DNA of 63,923 nt from Opitutaceae bacterium (lineage in GTDB: Bacteria > Verrucomicrobiota > Verrucomicrobiia > Opitutales > Opitutaceae): assembly GCA_024711005.1 (NCBI GenBank), contig JANJTQ010000229.1, positions 1-63,923 on the forward strand, given 5' to 3'. The notes under the pieces are model-generated. The model had not been told where the DNA came from and did no database searches. It worked only from the letters and a program-made list of their open reading frames with translations. The position numbers and the translations under genes are program-made. Within the stretch, counting starts at the first letter, position 1. Each line of letters opens with the position of its first letter. Below are positions 51,143 through 60,680 of the stretch, one piece after another.

Positions 51143-51631
51143 TTACGGCAATTTTGCGGCCAGCACTTTACCCGTCTGTTCGGCGCGGAAGGCATCGAGC
51201 GCCTTCTTGACCTTTTTGTCGCCGCCCGTGGCGAGAATCGCCGCCGCAAAGAGCGCGGCGTTGATCGCCCCGGCCTTGCCGATCGCAAACGTGGCCACGG
51301 GAATCCCCCCGGGCATCTGCACAATCGAGTAAAGCGAATCCACGCCTTTGAGCGTGTGCGATTCGACCGGCACGCCGAGCACGGGCAACGGTGTGAGCGC
51401 GGCCGTCATCCCCGGCAAGTGAGCCGCACCGCCGGCGCCGGCGATGATGACCTTAAGCCCGCGCGCTTCGGCCGACTTGGCGTAATCATACATCTTGTCG
51501 GGCGTGCGGTGCGCGCTGACAACGTGACACTCCGCGGCAACCCCCAGTGCTTTGAGGGTCTGCGCGGCATGTTCCATCGTGCTCCAGTCCGAGGTGCTGC
51601 CCATAATAATGCCGACAAGTGGCTTGGCCAT
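51143..51631 (-). CDS. purE: N5-carboxyaminoimidazole ribonucleotide mutase (PurE class I)
   Basis: A 162-residue PurE class I enzyme that moves the carboxyl group of N5-CAIR to give CAIR. Blocks [51 protein letters not shown] and [20 protein letters not shown] match along the protein. A frame continues upstream of the chosen ATG (51631) but is not PurE-like. It is the first gene of purEK. Confidence 0.97.
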   Translation of the reverse strand: MAKPLVGIIMGSTSDWSTMEHAAQTLKALGVAAECHVVSAHRTPDKMYDYAKSAEARGLKVIIAGAGGAAHLPGMTAALTPLPVLGVPVESHTLKGVDSLYSIVQMPGGIPVATFAIGKAGAINAALFAAAILATGGDKKVKKALDAFRAEQTGKVLAAKLP

Positions 51632-51736
51632 AGGATCGAAGCGATACACGAAGCCGCAGTCATCCCGCAAACCGGTTTTCACGGTGACAGCGGGAACCTG
51701 CATCCTATCGTCGCATCCCTGATGATCTTTTCCCGT

Positions 51737-52147
51737 ATGAAAACTCCGCACATGCTCACCCGCTCCACTCTTCTCGCCGCCTCCGCACTCACGATGGCGC
51801 TGTCCGGTTGCAGCACGGTGAGGCTCGACCCGGGCGGCGACTCCGCGGCGGTTTACCAACTCAACGAGTTCCGCATGTTGGTGAATGCCACCGCTCCCGC
51901 CACCTTCGACGCCACCCAAAAGGCGTTCCGCGAACTCGATCTCTTCGAAACCAAGAGCAAGTTGGAGACCTTCGAAGGCGAACTCTCCGCCCGCTCGCGC
52001 AGGGACGAGAAAATCCACGTCGGCATTGCCGAGGTAAACAGCCGCCAGACGATGCTCAAAATCCGCTGGGGCACGATGGGGGATAAAAAGAACTCCAAGG
52101 CCCTCTACGATTTGATCGAGCGCAACCTGCGCCCGGGCGGCCCGTAA
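51737..52147 (+). CDS. Exported lipoprotein (DUF3568-like)
   Basis: A 136-residue protein with a lipoprotein signal: [15 protein letters not shown] has the lipobox LSGC with Cys near residue 25. The mature part has the pattern [18 protein letters not shown] and [21 protein letters not shown], which resembles the small DUF3568 periplasmic lipoproteins. Function unknown. It is divergent from purE and ends before a bidirectional terminator. Confidence 0.8.
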   Translation: MKTPHMLTRSTLLAASALTMALSGCSTVRLDPGGDSAAVYQLNEFRMLVNATAPATFDATQKAFRELDLFETKSKLETFEGELSARSRRDEKIHVGIAEVNSRQTMLKIRWGTMGDKKNSKALYDLIERNLRPGGP

Positions 52148-52210
52148 GCTCACGGCGTTTTCGCCCGTCCCACTCGACGCACGAGTCGGCGCATGGGACA
52201 CCTCACAAAC

Positions 52211-52243
52211 AAAAAACCGCGGACTTCTGGTCCGCGGTTTTTT
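52211..52243. terminator. Bidirectional terminator between lipoprotein and amt genes
   Basis: A 12-bp stem AAAACCGCGGAC / GTCCGCGGTTTT with a 5-nt loop and T-runs on both strands. Confidence 0.92.
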
Positions 52244-52280
52244 CTTGGTCCGTCTGCGAGCGATGGACGCTCGGGTTTGC

Positions 52281-53687
52281 TTAAAGGATATAACCTTCTT
52301 CGCCGTGCTCGGCAGTATCGAGACCGGCGGACTCGACCTCGGGGGCGACACGCAGGCCGACCAATCCTTTGACAATATAGGCGATGATAACCGTGGCGAC
52401 GATGCTCCACACCGCGGTCACAGCCACAGCCTTGAGCTGCTCGGCCAGCAGATTGACTCCCTCGGCCTCCAAGCCGGCCACAAGGCCGTTGACCTTCCCA
52501 TCGGCAAACACGCCGGTGAGAACGGCCCCCACCGTGCCGCCCACCCCGTGCACGCCAAACGTGTCGAGCGCGTCGTCATAGCCGAAGATTTTCTTCAAGT
52601 ACGCCACCGCGATGAACGGCACCAAGCCGCCGAGCACGCCGAAGACGATCGACGATCCCACGGTGACAAAACCCGCGGCGGGCGTGATCGCCACCAAGCC
52701 ACCGATCACACCGGAGCTAAAACCGAGCACGCTCGGACGGCCCTTGAACACCCATTCGGCAAAACCCCAGGTAAGACCGCCGATGGCCGCCGCGAACGTC
52801 GTCGTGGCAAACGCGTTGCCGGCAATGCCGTCCGCCGCGCCGGCCGAACCCGCGTTAAAGCCATACCAACCGACCCACAGCATCCCCGTGCCGACCGCGG
52901 TCAGCACCACGCTGTGCGGCGCCATTGGCTCCTTGTTGTGACCGTTGCGCTTGCCGAGGATGATCGCCAACACCAGCGCCGAGTAGCCCGACGTCATGTG
53001 CACCACGGTGCCACCGGCGAAATCGATCGCCTTGATCTGCGTGGCGAGAAATCCGCCGCCCCACACCATGTGCGCGAACGGGAAATACACCGCAAACAAC
53101 CACAGCGTCACAAAGAGCAACACCGCCGCGAACTTCATGCGTTCCGCCACCGCACCGATGATCAGCGCCGGAGTGATGATCGCGAAGGTCAGCTGAAACA
53201 TCGCAAAGATGTTCTGCGATACCGTCGGCAACGTCCCCGGCTCACCGTCGACTCCGGCGAAGAAGGCATTCTTAAGCCCGCCGAGGAACGCGTTGCCCTC
53301 TGAGAACGCCAGACTGAAGCCGACCGCCCACCAAGAGATGGCCGCGATGCCGGCGATGGCGAAGATCTGCGCAAAAACGGACAATACGTTTTTTTTGCGC
53401 ACAATGCCTCCGTAGAAGAGCGCCAAACCGGGCAGCGACATGAAGATCACCAGCGCGGAACTCGTGAGCATCCATGCATTGTCGCCCGAATCGATTCCGC
53501 CCTTTTTCGCCATGGCCGCGTCAACCGCCGCAGCAATACGCTGATCCAGAGTTAGTTCTGCGGTTACAGTCTCAGGAGAGGGTTCGACAGCCGCCTCTTG
53601 TGCATGCCCCGACGGCGCACACGCGAGACCGACCATTAAGACTGCCCCGAAAACCAGGGACTTAATACGAGTGAGTAATCTTAACAT
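52281..53687 (-). CDS. amt: Ammonium transporter (Amt)
   Basis: A 468-residue protein with a cleavable signal at the N-terminus ([20 protein letters not shown]) followed by 11 membrane helices of the Amt/MEP family. The twin-His pore residues are in [19 protein letters not shown] and [29 protein letters not shown] and [15 protein letters not shown] are conserved helices. No glnK gene lies downstream, unlike most Amt loci. Start ATG at 53687 ([10 protein letters not shown]); the frame runs further upstream but not with conserved sequence. A sigma-54-type promoter lies upstream at 53787-53803. Confidence 0.95.
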   Translation of the reverse strand: MLRLLTRIKSLVFGAVLMVGLACAPSGHAQEAAVEPSPETVTAELTLDQRIAAAVDAAMAKKGGIDSGDNAWMLTSSALVIFMSLPGLALFYGGIVRKKNVLSVFAQIFAIAGIAAISWWAVGFSLAFSEGNAFLGGLKNAFFAGVDGEPGTLPTVSQNIFAMFQLTFAIITPALIIGAVAERMKFAAVLLFVTLWLFAVYFPFAHMVWGGGFLATQIKAIDFAGGTVVHMTSGYSALVLAIILGKRNGHNKEPMAPHSVVLTAVGTGMLWVGWYGFNAGSAGAADGIAGNAFATTTFAAAIGGLTWGFAEWVFKGRPSVLGFSSGVIGGLVAITPAAGFVTVGSSIVFGVLGGLVPFIAVAYLKKIFGYDDALDTFGVHGVGGTVGAVLTGVFADGKVNGLVAGLEAEGVNLLAEQLKAVAVTAVWSIVATVIIAYIVKGLVGLRVAPEVESAGLDTAEHGEEGYIL

Positions 53688-53786
53688 ATTATTAAATAAA
53701 CAGTTGGTTGCCGTTATCCACACCCTCAATGGGTGCCAGAGCTAGAAGTGGGATGCTTAGAATTCATAAGATGAACGAAACTAATG

Positions 53787-53803
53787 AAGCAGCCTGAATG
53801 CCA
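53787..53803 (-). promoter_or_regulatory. Candidate sigma-54 promoter of amt
   Basis: On the minus strand TGGCATTCAGGCTGCTT: GG (-24 element) and GC (-12 element) are 10 bp apart as sigma-54 requires, giving a 5'UTR of about 90 nt to the amt ATG. Sigma-54/NtrC control of amt is common in bacteria; a nitrogen regulator site was not identified. Confidence 0.6.
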
Positions 53804-53998
53804 CCGCTCTTCGGGGACCAAATTTTGATCGAAAATAAAATTATTCACAGAAGATGCTCATTACCGGGGTAATAAAAATATCACATCCGCCCCGTGTACG
53901 ATACCGCCGCGAGTGCCATCCAAACGAAGGCCCGAAGATGGGAGGTGAACCGATCTTTTCTGGTGAAAAGGAAGCCGAGAACTGAGTAGTTCCCCCTA

Positions 53999-54014
53999 TA
54001 TCAAAATTTTGATA
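53999..54014 (+). promoter_or_regulatory. Perfect 16-bp AT palindrome upstream of the hybrid kinase
   Basis: TATCAAAA / TTTTGATA, followed by more AT-rich sequence, 58 bp before the kinase ATG. A single half-site relative (CCAAATTTTGATC) is at 53818. Likely an operator or promoter element; regulator unknown. Confidence 0.45.
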
Positions 54015-54072
54015 AAAATTTTATATTCCCCGGTCCCCGCTGCGCCTGCCGTCAGGTCCCCTCGCCCCGGCC

Positions 54073-56304
54073 ATGATCCCCCCACCCCCCGCGGCTCCGC
54101 GCCGAATCCTCATCGTCGATGATAATCGCGCCATTCACGACGATTTTGCCAAGATATTGACTCCCAGCGGATCGGCCGTCGTCAGCGCGCAGTTGGATGC
54201 GGCCGAACAGGCGCTCTTCGACGATCTCGCCCCAGCTGTTGCAATCGATACCCCGCGCTACGAACTCGATTCCGCCTACCAGGGAACCGAGGCCGTCGCC
54301 AAAGTCCGCGCCGCCGTCGCCGCAGGCAAACCCTACGCCCTGGCCTTTCTCGATGTCCGCATGCCCCCGGGGATGGACGGCGTAAAAACCGCCGCGCAAC
54401 TCTGGCGGAACGACCCCGACCTCCAGGTGGTGCTCTGCACTGCCTATAACGACTATTCGTGGGAGGAAATGATCGCCGAACTCGGCCGCACCGATCGTTT
54501 CGTTATCCTCAAAAAGCCATTCGACTCGATCGAAGCCCTCCAGATTGCCTCCGCCCTCACCGAGAAAAGGATCCTCATCGAAGCCAACCGAGCCCACCGC
54601 GCCGGTTTGGAAGAAAAAGTGGCGGAGCGAACCGCCGAACTCGCCGCCACCAACGCCCGCCTGCTCGCCGAGATCGAAACCCGCCGCCGCGCGGAAAAAA
54701 GTCTGGCCGACGCCAAGGACGCCGCGGATCAGGCCAACCGCGCCAAAAGTATCTTCCTTGCCAACATGAGCCATGAGATTCGCACGCCGTTAAACGGCGT
54801 GATCGGCATGGCCAGCATCCTCCTCGACACCGGCCTGAATCCCGAGCAACGCGATCTCGCCGAGACCCTCTGCCACAGTGGCGACGCCCTCCTTTCCATC
54901 ATCAATGACGTTCTCGATTTCTCCAAAATCGAGGCCGGCTGCATGGAACTCGAATCCTGCGAATTCGACCTGTCCCTCCTCGTCGAACGGGCCATCGATC
55001 TCCAAGGCGCCCATGCCTCCCGCAAGCCGATCGAGCTTCTCTGGGAAATCGAGCCGAACACTCCGGTCCACCTCCGCGGCGATCCCACCCGGCTTCGTCA
55101 ACTCCTGCTCAATCTCGTCAGCAACGCCGTCAAATTCACGCTCGAAGGCGAGGTCTCCGTGCGCGTGTTCGAAGTCTCGCGCACCGATGACGTCGCCCGC
55201 ATCCGATTTGAAGTGCGCGACACGGGCGTCGGCATTCCGTCCGCCGCCCTCGAACGTATTTTTCACCCGTTCACCCAAGCCGACGAATCCACCACCCGGC
55301 GCTTCGGCGGCACCGGTCTCGGGCTCGCCATTTGCCAGCGGATCATCGATCTGATGGGCGGTGCCATCGGGGTCGAAAGCGAGGTGGGCCAGGGCTCCCT
55401 TTTCTGGTTCGAAAGCCCTCTCGCCATCGTTCAAGGCGTGCGACAACCGCCAGCCGTTATCGCCGATTTCGGACGCCTGCGCGCCCTCGTGGTCGACGAC
55501 AATGCCACCAATCGCAAACTCCTCCGACGTCTCCTCTCGCATTGGGGCCTGCCTGCCAATGAGGTTTCCGACGGCCCCTCCGCCCTCACCGCCATCCGTC
55601 GTGCCGCCGACGAGCATGCGCCTTTCGATGTCGTTTTGCTCGATTACCAGATGCCGGACATGGACGGTCTCGCGGTGGCCGCCGCGGTTCAAGCGCTTGC
55701 CTCCAGCGTTCCCCTGCCGGCGCTTGTCATGCTCACCTCCCATGGTGAACGAATCCATGGCCCCTCCCTCGCCCGGCACGGACTCGCGGCCTGTCAGCTC
55801 AAACCCATCCACCCCGCCGCACTCCGCGAATGCCTCGCCGAAGTCCTCGGCCGGCACACGCCCGCACCTGCACTGCCGCCCGTCGCTGAAACGATTCCTC
55901 CGATCCGCATTCTGGTCGCCGAGGACAACGCCGTAAATCGCAAGGTCGTCGACCGCCAACTCCACCGCATCGGCCTCACCGCCGATTTCGTCAACGACGG
56001 CAATGAAGCCGTCGCCGCGGTCCAGCGTGAGCCCTACGATTTGGTGCTCATGGACGCCTGCATGCCCGGCCTCGATGGCTTGGCCGCCACCCGGCGTATT
56101 CGCGAACTTCAAGCCTCCGTCGACGCCTCCATTCCCGCCCAACTCGTCATCATCGCCATGACCGCCAATGCCATGCCACGCGATCGCGCCGACTGCATCG
56201 CCGCCGGCATGGATGATTACATCGCCAAGCCCGTCACCCTCCAAGTCCTCCAAACCGCCCTGCTCCGCCATTTTCACGGCCCGTCCACCGCCATCGCAAA
56301 CTGA
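54073..56304 (+). CDS. Hybrid histidine kinase with one N-terminal and two C-terminal receivers
   Basis: A 743-residue soluble protein: receiver 1 (about 12-150, [26 protein letters not shown]); a coiled linker (about 165-220); HisKA with [16 protein letters not shown] (about 235); HATPase with [23 protein letters not shown] and [12 protein letters not shown] (about 340-455); receiver 2 (about 470-590, [16 protein letters not shown]); receiver 3 (about 615-735, [24 protein letters not shown]). No membrane segment, so it should sense a cytoplasmic state or a partner. The PAS kinase gene follows after 17 bp. Receiver 2 carries [11 protein letters not shown], so its Asp is kept. Confidence 0.93.
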   Translation: MIPPPPAAPRRILIVDDNRAIHDDFAKILTPSGSAVVSAQLDAAEQALFDDLAPAVAIDTPRYELDSAYQGTEAVAKVRAAVAAGKPYALAFLDVRMPPGMDGVKTAAQLWRNDPDLQVVLCTAYNDYSWEEMIAELGRTDRFVILKKPFDSIEALQIASALTEKRILIEANRAHRAGLEEKVAERTAELAATNARLLAEIETRRRAEKSLADAKDAADQANRAKSIFLANMSHEIRTPLNGVIGMASILLDTGLNPEQRDLAETLCHSGDALLSIINDVLDFSKIEAGCMELESCEFDLSLLVERAIDLQGAHASRKPIELLWEIEPNTPVHLRGDPTRLRQLLLNLVSNAVKFTLEGEVSVRVFEVSRTDDVARIRFEVRDTGVGIPSAALERIFHPFTQADESTTRRFGGTGLGLAICQRIIDLMGGAIGVESEVGQGSLFWFESPLAIVQGVRQPPAVIADFGRLRALVVDDNATNRKLLRRLLSHWGLPANEVSDGPSALTAIRRAADEHAPFDVVLLDYQMPDMDGLAVAAAVQALASSVPLPALVMLTSHGERIHGPSLARHGLAACQLKPIHPAALRECLAEVLGRHTPAPALPPVAETIPPIRILVAEDNAVNRKVVDRQLHRIGLTADFVNDGNEAVAAVQREPYDLVLMDACMPGLDGLAATRRIRELQASVDASIPAQLVIIAMTANAMPRDRADCIAAGMDDYIAKPVTLQVLQTALLRHFHGPSTAIAN

Positions 56305-56321
56305 GATCATCCCGACCGTCC

Positions 56322-57656
56322 ATGCCTCCATCCGATTCCGCCGGCACCGTTCCCGAAAGCACGCTCCGCAATCTCTTGCGGGCGTTTTTGGACAACATTC
56401 CGGAACATGTTTATTTCAAGGATCTCGATTCGCGGTTTCTGGCCGTCAGCGCCACCTTCGCCCAACGACACAAACTCACGTCGGCCGACTCGATGGTGGG
56501 GAAAACCGACTTCGATTTTTTCCCGGAGTCGCAGGCCCGCGTTTTCAGGGAAGACGAACAGGCGGTCATCCGAACCGGTGTCCCGGTCATCGAAAAACTT
56601 CAGAAGCAAGCCTGGCATGACGGCGCTTTCACCTGGAGCCTGACCACCAAACTGCCCCTCCGTGACGAAAACGGGACGATCATTGGCACGTTCGGCATCA
56701 GTCGCGACGTCACCGCTTCGCGCCGCCTGCAAGAGCAGCTCGAAACCACCCACAAGGACCTCGTCGACGCCTCTCGCAAAGCCGGCATGGCCGACGTCGC
56801 CACCGGCGTCCTTCACAACGTCGGCAACGTGCTCAACAGCGTGAACGTCGCGGCCGAAGTGCTCGCCGACGGCCTGCGTCGCAGTCGCATCGATGGGATC
56901 ACCCGGCTTGCCGCGCTCCTGTCCGAACATGCCTCCGACCTCCCGGCTTTTTTCGCCACCCCGAAAGGCGCAAAAGTCCCTTCCTACCTCGGACAACTCG
57001 CCGAACACCTGTCCGCCGAGCGTACCCGTCACCTCGAAGAGGTGGCCGAACTGCGCAAGTACATCGATCACATCAAGGATGTCGTTACGATGCAGCAGTC
57101 CTTCGCCGGCGCCCCGGGGCTGATTGAGCCGAATGATCCGGTCGCCCTCGCCGAAGATTCCCTTCGCCTCAACGCCGGCGCACTCGCTCGGCACGAGGTG
57201 CGGATTATCCGGGACTTCACCCCCACGCCCCACGTGCTCGCCGACCGCACCCGCGTGCTTCAGATTCTCGTCAACCTCGTGCGCAACGCCAAACACGCTT
57301 TGGACGAGGGTGCTCCCGCCGAAAAAAACCTCACGTTACGGATCGCGCCCGGCGCCCCCGGACGAGTGCGCATCAGCGTTACCGACAACGGCATTGGCAT
57401 CCCCGCCGAAAACCTCGACCGCATTTTCGCCCACGGCTTCACCACGCGTAAAAACGGTCACGGCTTCGGCCTGCATTCCGCCGCCAACGCTGCCGAAGAA
57501 CTGGGCGGCTCCATCACAGTCCATAGCGACGGCCCAGGCTGCGGAGCCACCTTTGCTCTTGAGCTGCCCGCCGTACCCGAAGCCACCGCTCCCGACCCGA
57601 CTGCGGCCTCCGGTACCGAAGCCGCCCTGATCCTCGCCGCCAGATTAAAAGTCTAG
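56322..57656 (+). CDS. PAS-domain histidine kinase (non-canonical H box)
   Basis: A 444-residue cytoplasmic kinase: PAS/PAC (about 20-140, AFLDNIPEHVYFKDLDSRFL, IGTFGISRDVTASR), then a phosphorylation helix with GVLHNVGNVLNSV (about 166) instead of the usual HExxxP box, and a HATPase with ILVNLVRNAKHAL, DNGIGIPA, and HGFTTRKNGHGFGLHSAA (about 300-420). The H box places it in the group of kinases whose His is followed by N. It lies 17 bp after the hybrid kinase and may feed phosphate to one of that protein's receivers; no separate regulator gene is near. Confidence 0.9.
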   Translation: MPPSDSAGTVPESTLRNLLRAFLDNIPEHVYFKDLDSRFLAVSATFAQRHKLTSADSMVGKTDFDFFPESQARVFREDEQAVIRTGVPVIEKLQKQAWHDGAFTWSLTTKLPLRDENGTIIGTFGISRDVTASRRLQEQLETTHKDLVDASRKAGMADVATGVLHNVGNVLNSVNVAAEVLADGLRRSRIDGITRLAALLSEHASDLPAFFATPKGAKVPSYLGQLAEHLSAERTRHLEEVAELRKYIDHIKDVVTMQQSFAGAPGLIEPNDPVALAEDSLRLNAGALARHEVRIIRDFTPTPHVLADRTRVLQILVNLVRNAKHALDEGAPAEKNLTLRIAPGAPGRVRISVTDNGIGIPAENLDRIFAHGFTTRKNGHGFGLHSAANAAEELGGSITVHSDGPGCGATFALELPAVPEATAPDPTAASGTEAALILAARLKV

Positions 57657-57682
57657 GAAGCGACATCCCGTCTTCTTTCCAA

Positions 57683-57756
57683 CCCCGGCGATGTTTTGCC
57701 GGGGAGCGGCGGCGATCATGCCGCCGTGAATCGCTCGTCGGCGGCAGGATTGCCGC
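57683..57756. repeat. Cluster of three short hairpins after the PAS kinase
   Basis: CCCCGGC-GCCGGGG (57683-57704), CGGCGGC-GCCGCCG (57707-57726) and GCGGCA-TGCCGC (57741-57756) are packed into 74 bp; no T-run follows. They may be part of a degraded palindromic repeat or a transcript end. Confidence 0.6.
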
Positions 57757-57925
57757 GCCTCGGAAGCGTTCACCCACATGAGCGCCCGGGAACGCATCGC
57801 CCCGAACACCGACACGCGATCCGTCCCAGGTTCCTTGATACCGGGAAATTCCTCCATGCATTCCTCAGCGTAGATGCGGCATTTTTGGAGTGCCTTTAAC
57901 GTTCCGCGCCTTGTCCTAGCCGCGT

Positions 57926-58591
57926 ATGTCCACGCACGCCTCCAATTCCCGGGTCAACACCGTGTTATCGTTTTCCGCCGCACTGCTGAGCGCCGGGCTC
58001 GGCGTCTGGCTGCTTCAACACGCCGATTCCACCCTTCGCATCGCCGGTGCCGTCGCACTCGTCGGCGCGGTCCTGGCCCTCGCCTCCGCACTCGTTCGCC
58101 GTTCCGCCCTCACCACCGCCACACCGGCACCGACATCACCTCCGGCCCCCGCCGTTCCGTCGCCCGGCGCGCCGAACGCGCCCGCATTTGATCCGGCCAC
58201 GGTTGCTGATGGCGGCGCGTTGCGACTGCTCGCCAAACTTCAGGAGCAAGGCCGCCTGATTGACTTTGTGATGGAGGACATCCGCACGGTGCCGGACAGC
58301 CAGGTCGCCGCCGTCGCCCGCGTGGTGCACACCGGTTGCCGCGCCACCTTGCAAAGCGCCTTCGCGCTCCAGCCCCTGCACGTCTCCGCCGAAGGCACCA
58401 CCGTCACACTTGAATCCGGCTTCGATCCCGAGGCCCACCGCCTGCTCGGCAAGGTTGCCGGCACTCCACCTTTCACGGGAACGCTCCTCCACCGCGGCTG
58501 GCGCAGCACGATGGTGAAACTCCCTCACGCCACCGATCCCGCCAAACCGCACAGCGGCATCGTCGCCCCCGCCGAAATCGAACTCCGCTAA
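57926..58591 (+). CDS. DUF2760 domain membrane protein of the Hsp70 cluster
   Basis: A 221-residue protein with two helices at the N-terminus (TVLSFSAALLSAGLGVWLLQ, TLRIAGAVALVGAVLALASA), a Pro-rich linker, and a C-terminal domain (about 95-220) of the DUF2760 type: LRLLAKLQEQGRLIDFVMED, VAAVARVVHTGCRATLQSAF, TLESGFDPEAHRLLGKVAGT. This domain is regularly encoded next to an atypical Hsp70 pair, as here; biochemical role is not known. It is 51 bp before the first Hsp70 gene. Confidence 0.88.
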   Translation: MSTHASNSRVNTVLSFSAALLSAGLGVWLLQHADSTLRIAGAVALVGAVLALASALVRRSALTTATPAPTSPPAPAVPSPGAPNAPAFDPATVADGGALRLLAKLQEQGRLIDFVMEDIRTVPDSQVAAVARVVHTGCRATLQSAFALQPLHVSAEGTTVTLESGFDPEAHRLLGKVAGTPPFTGTLLHRGWRSTMVKLPHATDPAKPHSGIVAPAEIELR

Positions 58592-58625
58592 CCTCTTTCT
58601 CTTTCCTCTTAATCTTTCTCCGTTC
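58591..58625 (+). repeat. Pyrimidine-rich (T/C) microsatellite-like repeat between genes
   Basis: ctctttctctttcctcttaatctttctc spans the gap after the DUF2760 gene and resembles the CGTTCTC repeats found in and after the second Hsp70 gene. Confidence 0.6.
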
Positions 58626-58642
58626 GCGCCGCCTTCCGCCTC

Positions 58643-60478
58643 ATGGACTCCGTCTGCACTTCCGCCCTCGGCATCGACCTCGGCACCAGCAACTCCGCCG
58701 TCGCGCTCGCCATCGGCACCGCGCCCGCCCGCATTCTTCCGCTCGTCCAATCCGCCGGACCCGGCGCGGTCGAGGCCCTGCCGCTCCTGCCGTCCGCGCT
58801 CTATCTTCCGCATCCCGACGAACAAGCTCCCGGCTCCTTCACGCTCCCGTGGACCGGCGGACAGGACGCCCCGGTCGTCGGTCGTTTCGCCCGCAGTCGC
58901 GGCGCCCTCGCCCCCGACCGTCTCGTCACCTCCGCCAAGTCCTGGTTGTGCAATCCTCGCGTGGATCGCACGTCGCCCATCCTCCCATGGCAATCCGAGG
59001 CCGTGCCTGCCTCCGACAAAGTTTCCCCGCTCGACGCTTCCACCCGTTTTCTCACTCACCTGCGCGCCGCCGCCGCGCATCCAGACCCGCTCGATTGGAA
59101 AACCACCCGCGTCGTCATCACCGTGCCCGCGTCCTTCGACGAGGCCGCGCGCAATCTCACTCGTGACGCCGCCACCCGCTCCGGCTTTGACGAACCGCTC
59201 CTCCTCGAAGAACCGCTCGCCGCTTTTTACGCCTGGCTCGAACACGCCGGCGACGACTGGCGCCGTCACGTGCGGCCCGGCGACATCGTGCTCGTGTGCG
59301 ATGTCGGCGGCGGCACGGCCGATTTCAGTCTCATCGCCGTCGGCGAAGACGCCGGTTCGCTCGCCCTCGACCGCATCAGCGTCGGGGAACACATCCTGCT
59401 CGGCGGCGACAACCTCGACCTCGCCCTTGCCCACGCCTTGCGCGCCCAACTCGAGGACAGCAGCCACCCCATCGATGACTGGCAATTCCTCGCCCTGATC
59501 CAAGCCGCGCGCGAAGGCAAAGAGGCCCTCTTCAACGACCCCGCGCTCGTCGAGGTGCCCGTGGCCGTGCCCACCCGCAGCGCGCGGCTCTTCGCCAAAA
59601 CCGTTTCCACTCGACTCGAACGCACCTTGCTCGAAACGCTCGCGCTCGACGGCTTCCTCCCTCTCACCAGTCCCGCCGAACGCCCCGCCGCTCGCACCGC
59701 CGGCGGCCTGCGCGAATTCGGACTCAACTACGCCGCCGACCCCGCGCTGAGCCGCCACCTCGCCCGCTTCCTCCACCGCAGCCATCAAAACGTCGCCTCG
59801 TCCGCCGACTTGCAGGCGCGCGTCGCGTCGGCCCTCTCCTCAAGCAAACACGACCTCCTCCGCCCGACCCACGTGTTGTTCAACGGCGGCGTCTTCAAAG
59901 CCGCCCCGATGCGCCGCCGCGTCCTCGACTTGCTCGCAGGTTGGTTCGGCACCGCCCCCGACGAACTCGCCGGAGCCGAGTACGATCTTGCCGTCGCCCG
60001 CGGAGCCGCCGCCTACGGACGCCTCCTCAACTCCGGCGCCGGCGTGCGCATCCGCGCCGGCACCGCCCGCTCCTACTATGTCGGCCTCGAATCCACCGTG
60101 CTCGCCGTGCCCGGACTCAAGCCCGCCATCAAAGCCGTTTGCGTCGCGCCCCAAGGCATGGAGGAAGGCACCACCGCGACGCTCGCCGAACGCGAGTTCG
60201 GCCTCGTGGTCGGCGAACCGGTTGAGTTCCGCCTCTTCAGCAGCACGGCCCGAGCGGGCGACACCACCGGCGCGCTCGTGCCCGACGCAATGCGCGACCT
60301 CGAGGAAACCGCCCGCGTCGAAACCGAACTCCCGCCCGGCGACGGCCTCAACGAGGGTGACATCGTGCCCGTGCGCCTCGTCTCCCGCGTCAACGAACTC
60401 GGCGTGCTCGAACTCCACCTCCGCCACGCCGAAACCGCCCGCACATGGAAACTGGAATTCAAAGTCCGCACCACCTGA
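58643..60478 (+). CDS. Hsp70-family protein (YegD-like)
   Basis: A 611-residue protein with the Hsp70 ATPase core: IDLGTSNSAVALAIG near the start (phosphate 1), VITVPASFDEAARNLTRDAA, EEPLAAFYAWLE, CDVGGGTADFSLIAVGED (phosphate 2), GEHILLGGDNLDLAL. Unlike DnaK it has no peptide-binding domain of normal type; after residue about 400 (NYAADPALSRHLARFLHRSH) it continues in a family-specific part and then a small C-terminal domain with LPPGDGLNEGDIVPVRLVSR. The protein works presumably with its neighbours; the client is unknown. It is followed by a 175-bp gap of dispersed repeats. Confidence 0.93.
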   Translation: MDSVCTSALGIDLGTSNSAVALAIGTAPARILPLVQSAGPGAVEALPLLPSALYLPHPDEQAPGSFTLPWTGGQDAPVVGRFARSRGALAPDRLVTSAKSWLCNPRVDRTSPILPWQSEAVPASDKVSPLDASTRFLTHLRAAAAHPDPLDWKTTRVVITVPASFDEAARNLTRDAATRSGFDEPLLLEEPLAAFYAWLEHAGDDWRRHVRPGDIVLVCDVGGGTADFSLIAVGEDAGSLALDRISVGEHILLGGDNLDLALAHALRAQLEDSSHPIDDWQFLALIQAAREGKEALFNDPALVEVPVAVPTRSARLFAKTVSTRLERTLLETLALDGFLPLTSPAERPAARTAGGLREFGLNYAADPALSRHLARFLHRSHQNVASSADLQARVASALSSSKHDLLRPTHVLFNGGVFKAAPMRRRVLDLLAGWFGTAPDELAGAEYDLAVARGAAAYGRLLNSGAGVRIRAGTARSYYVGLESTVLAVPGLKPAIKAVCVAPQGMEEGTTATLAEREFGLVVGEPVEFRLFSSTARAGDTTGALVPDAMRDLEETARVETELPPGDGLNEGDIVPVRLVSRVNELGVLELHLRHAETARTWKLEFKVRTT

Positions 60479-60520
60479 TCGGCGTATTTTAATATCAAAT
60501 ACATTCCACCCCATTCCGAC

Positions 60521-60680
60521 ATTGGTGATTATCGATGTTCATTAGTGGTTAAAGATCCGCTCTTCGCCGCGTCCCCTGCTTCCGCGTATTCCGTGTGTTC
60601 CGTGGGCAACAATCCCGTCCTCCGGGCTCTCTCCGATCTCTTCCGCCCATTTCGTGTATTTCGTGTCTTTCGTGGTTAAA
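60521..60680 (+). repeat. Cluster of dispersed GTGGTTAAA-type repeats upstream of the second Hsp70 gene
   Basis: attagtggttaaa ends one block (60521-60553), ccgcgtattccgtgtgttccgtgg is at 60580-60603, and tttcgtgtctttcgtggttaaa at 60651-60680 ends another. The blocks share the GTGGTTAAA terminus. The last block contains the start codon of the following gene. Confidence 0.7.

Larger units (their letters stand above)
53688..54072. other. AT-rich regulatory gap between amt and the hybrid kinase
   Basis: About 385 bp without a gene, much lower in GC than its flanks. It holds the sigma-54-type sequence at 53787-53803 facing amt, the palindrome at 53999-54014 facing the kinase, and a second CCAAATTTTGATC site at 53818 similar to half of that palindrome. 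Confidence 0.7.

Noticed and set aside
51632-52375. Upstream extension of the purE frame
   Set aside because: Not PurE-like, antisense to the lipoprotein gene; PurE begins at [11 protein letters not shown].
57645-57857. 70-codon minus-strand frame in the gap after the PAS kinase
   Set aside because: It runs over the hairpin cluster, overlaps the kinase end by 12 bp and shows no family or ribosome binding site; could be real but cannot be supported.
58136-59788. 550-codon minus-strand frame opposite the DUF2760/Hsp70 genes
   Set aside because: Gly/Glu/Arg-rich antisense of Hsp70 sequence; no start context and no domain.
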